Assembly (NCBI RefSeq): GCF_959020145.1
Contig: NZ_CAUEQY010000002.1
Span: forward strand, 114,664 to 178,663
Reading direction: 5' to 3'
DNA from: an uncultured Bifidobacterium sp.
GTDB lineage: Bacteria; Actinomycetota; Actinomycetes; Actinomycetales; Bifidobacteriaceae
Length of the DNA stretch: 64,000 nucleotides
In this document: one piece after another, positions 63,948 through 64,000 of the stretch
Position numbering within the stretch: position 1 is the first letter of the stretch
Layout: every line of letters begins with the position of its first letter
Notes under the pieces: model-generated
What the model was told of the DNA's origin: nothing
The model's input: the letters and a program-made list of their open reading frames with translations, nothing else
The model's database searches: none
Made by a program: the position numbers and the translations under genes

Positions 63948-64000
63948 TGGGTGATATAGGAATCGAACCTATGACCCCTTCCGTGTGAAGGAAGTGCGCT
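63948..64000 (-). tRNA. tRNA-Val (CAC), 5' part beyond window edge
   Basis: The minus-strand sequence shows the anticodon arm CTTCC-TTCACAC-GGAAG (anticodon CAC), the T-arm with TTCGATT, the acceptor 3' strand ATCACCC and discriminator A. The 5' acceptor and D-arm lie outside the window. Confidence 0.9.

Overview
The window is chromosomal DNA from a high-G+C actinobacterium, almost certainly a Bifidobacterium (species not determined). The reasons are a TrpC-TrpB fusion, a cytidylate kinase-Der GTPase fusion, a UDPGP-type UDP-glucose pyrophosphorylase, RbpA, GarA/FtsR-like regulators, and several gene blocks arranged as in other Actinobacteria (pgsA-DUF881-Sbp-DUF881; yebC-ruvCAB-yajC-apt; sucCD-PerM-purH; pafBC-helY). 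Nearly all of it is dense housekeeping DNA. I saw no prophage, CRISPR array or insertion sequence, and no gene-free stretch longer than about 300 bases.

Layout. 0-8.7 kb is the most disturbed part: a LysR regulator cut by the window edge, a HAD phosphatase, a broken ABC transporter (ATPase truncated and joined to a beheaded FtsX-type permease), the NAD(P)H-hydrate repair enzyme, a second, intact and compositionally mosaic ABC ATPase, two tandem tRNA-Asn genes, a small HTH-like protein and a secreted M23-type protein. 8.8-24 kb holds two long-chain acyl-CoA ligases, a lipoprotein, icd, guaB3, def and the rpsB-tsf-pyrH-frr-cdsA-rlmN translation/lipid block. 24-33 kb is a mixed his/trp amino-acid cluster (hisF-hisI-trpE-trpCB-trpA, then lgt, rpe, hisE, hisG). 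33-43 kb carries phospholipid synthase, DUF881/Sbp division-associated membrane proteins, thrS, a second CDP-alcohol transferase, yebC, ruvCAB, yajC and apt. 43-53 kb has sucCD, a PerM-like membrane protein, purH, DUF3017, an aquaporin, rluB and cmk-der. 53-64 kb has a tandem ribbon-helix-helix protein, tRNA-Pro, the UDP-glucose pyrophosphorylase gene, pafBC, helY, rbpA, a HAD phosphatase, ftsR, garA, small genes and an edge-truncated tRNA-Val.

Genes are tightly packed, with many ATGA/GTGA overlaps and strong stem-loop terminators between transcription units. Several genes lacking a Shine-Dalgarno have a -10-like hexamer 7-9 nt before the start codon, suggesting leaderless mRNAs. The points most worth a second look are the rearranged ABC locus, whose two ATPase copies break or change composition at the same codon; a 43-residue, strongly codon-biased small gene at 63.6 kb; a two-repeat RHH protein; a pair of perfect inverted DnaA boxes away from any origin gene; and several unusual gene overlaps.
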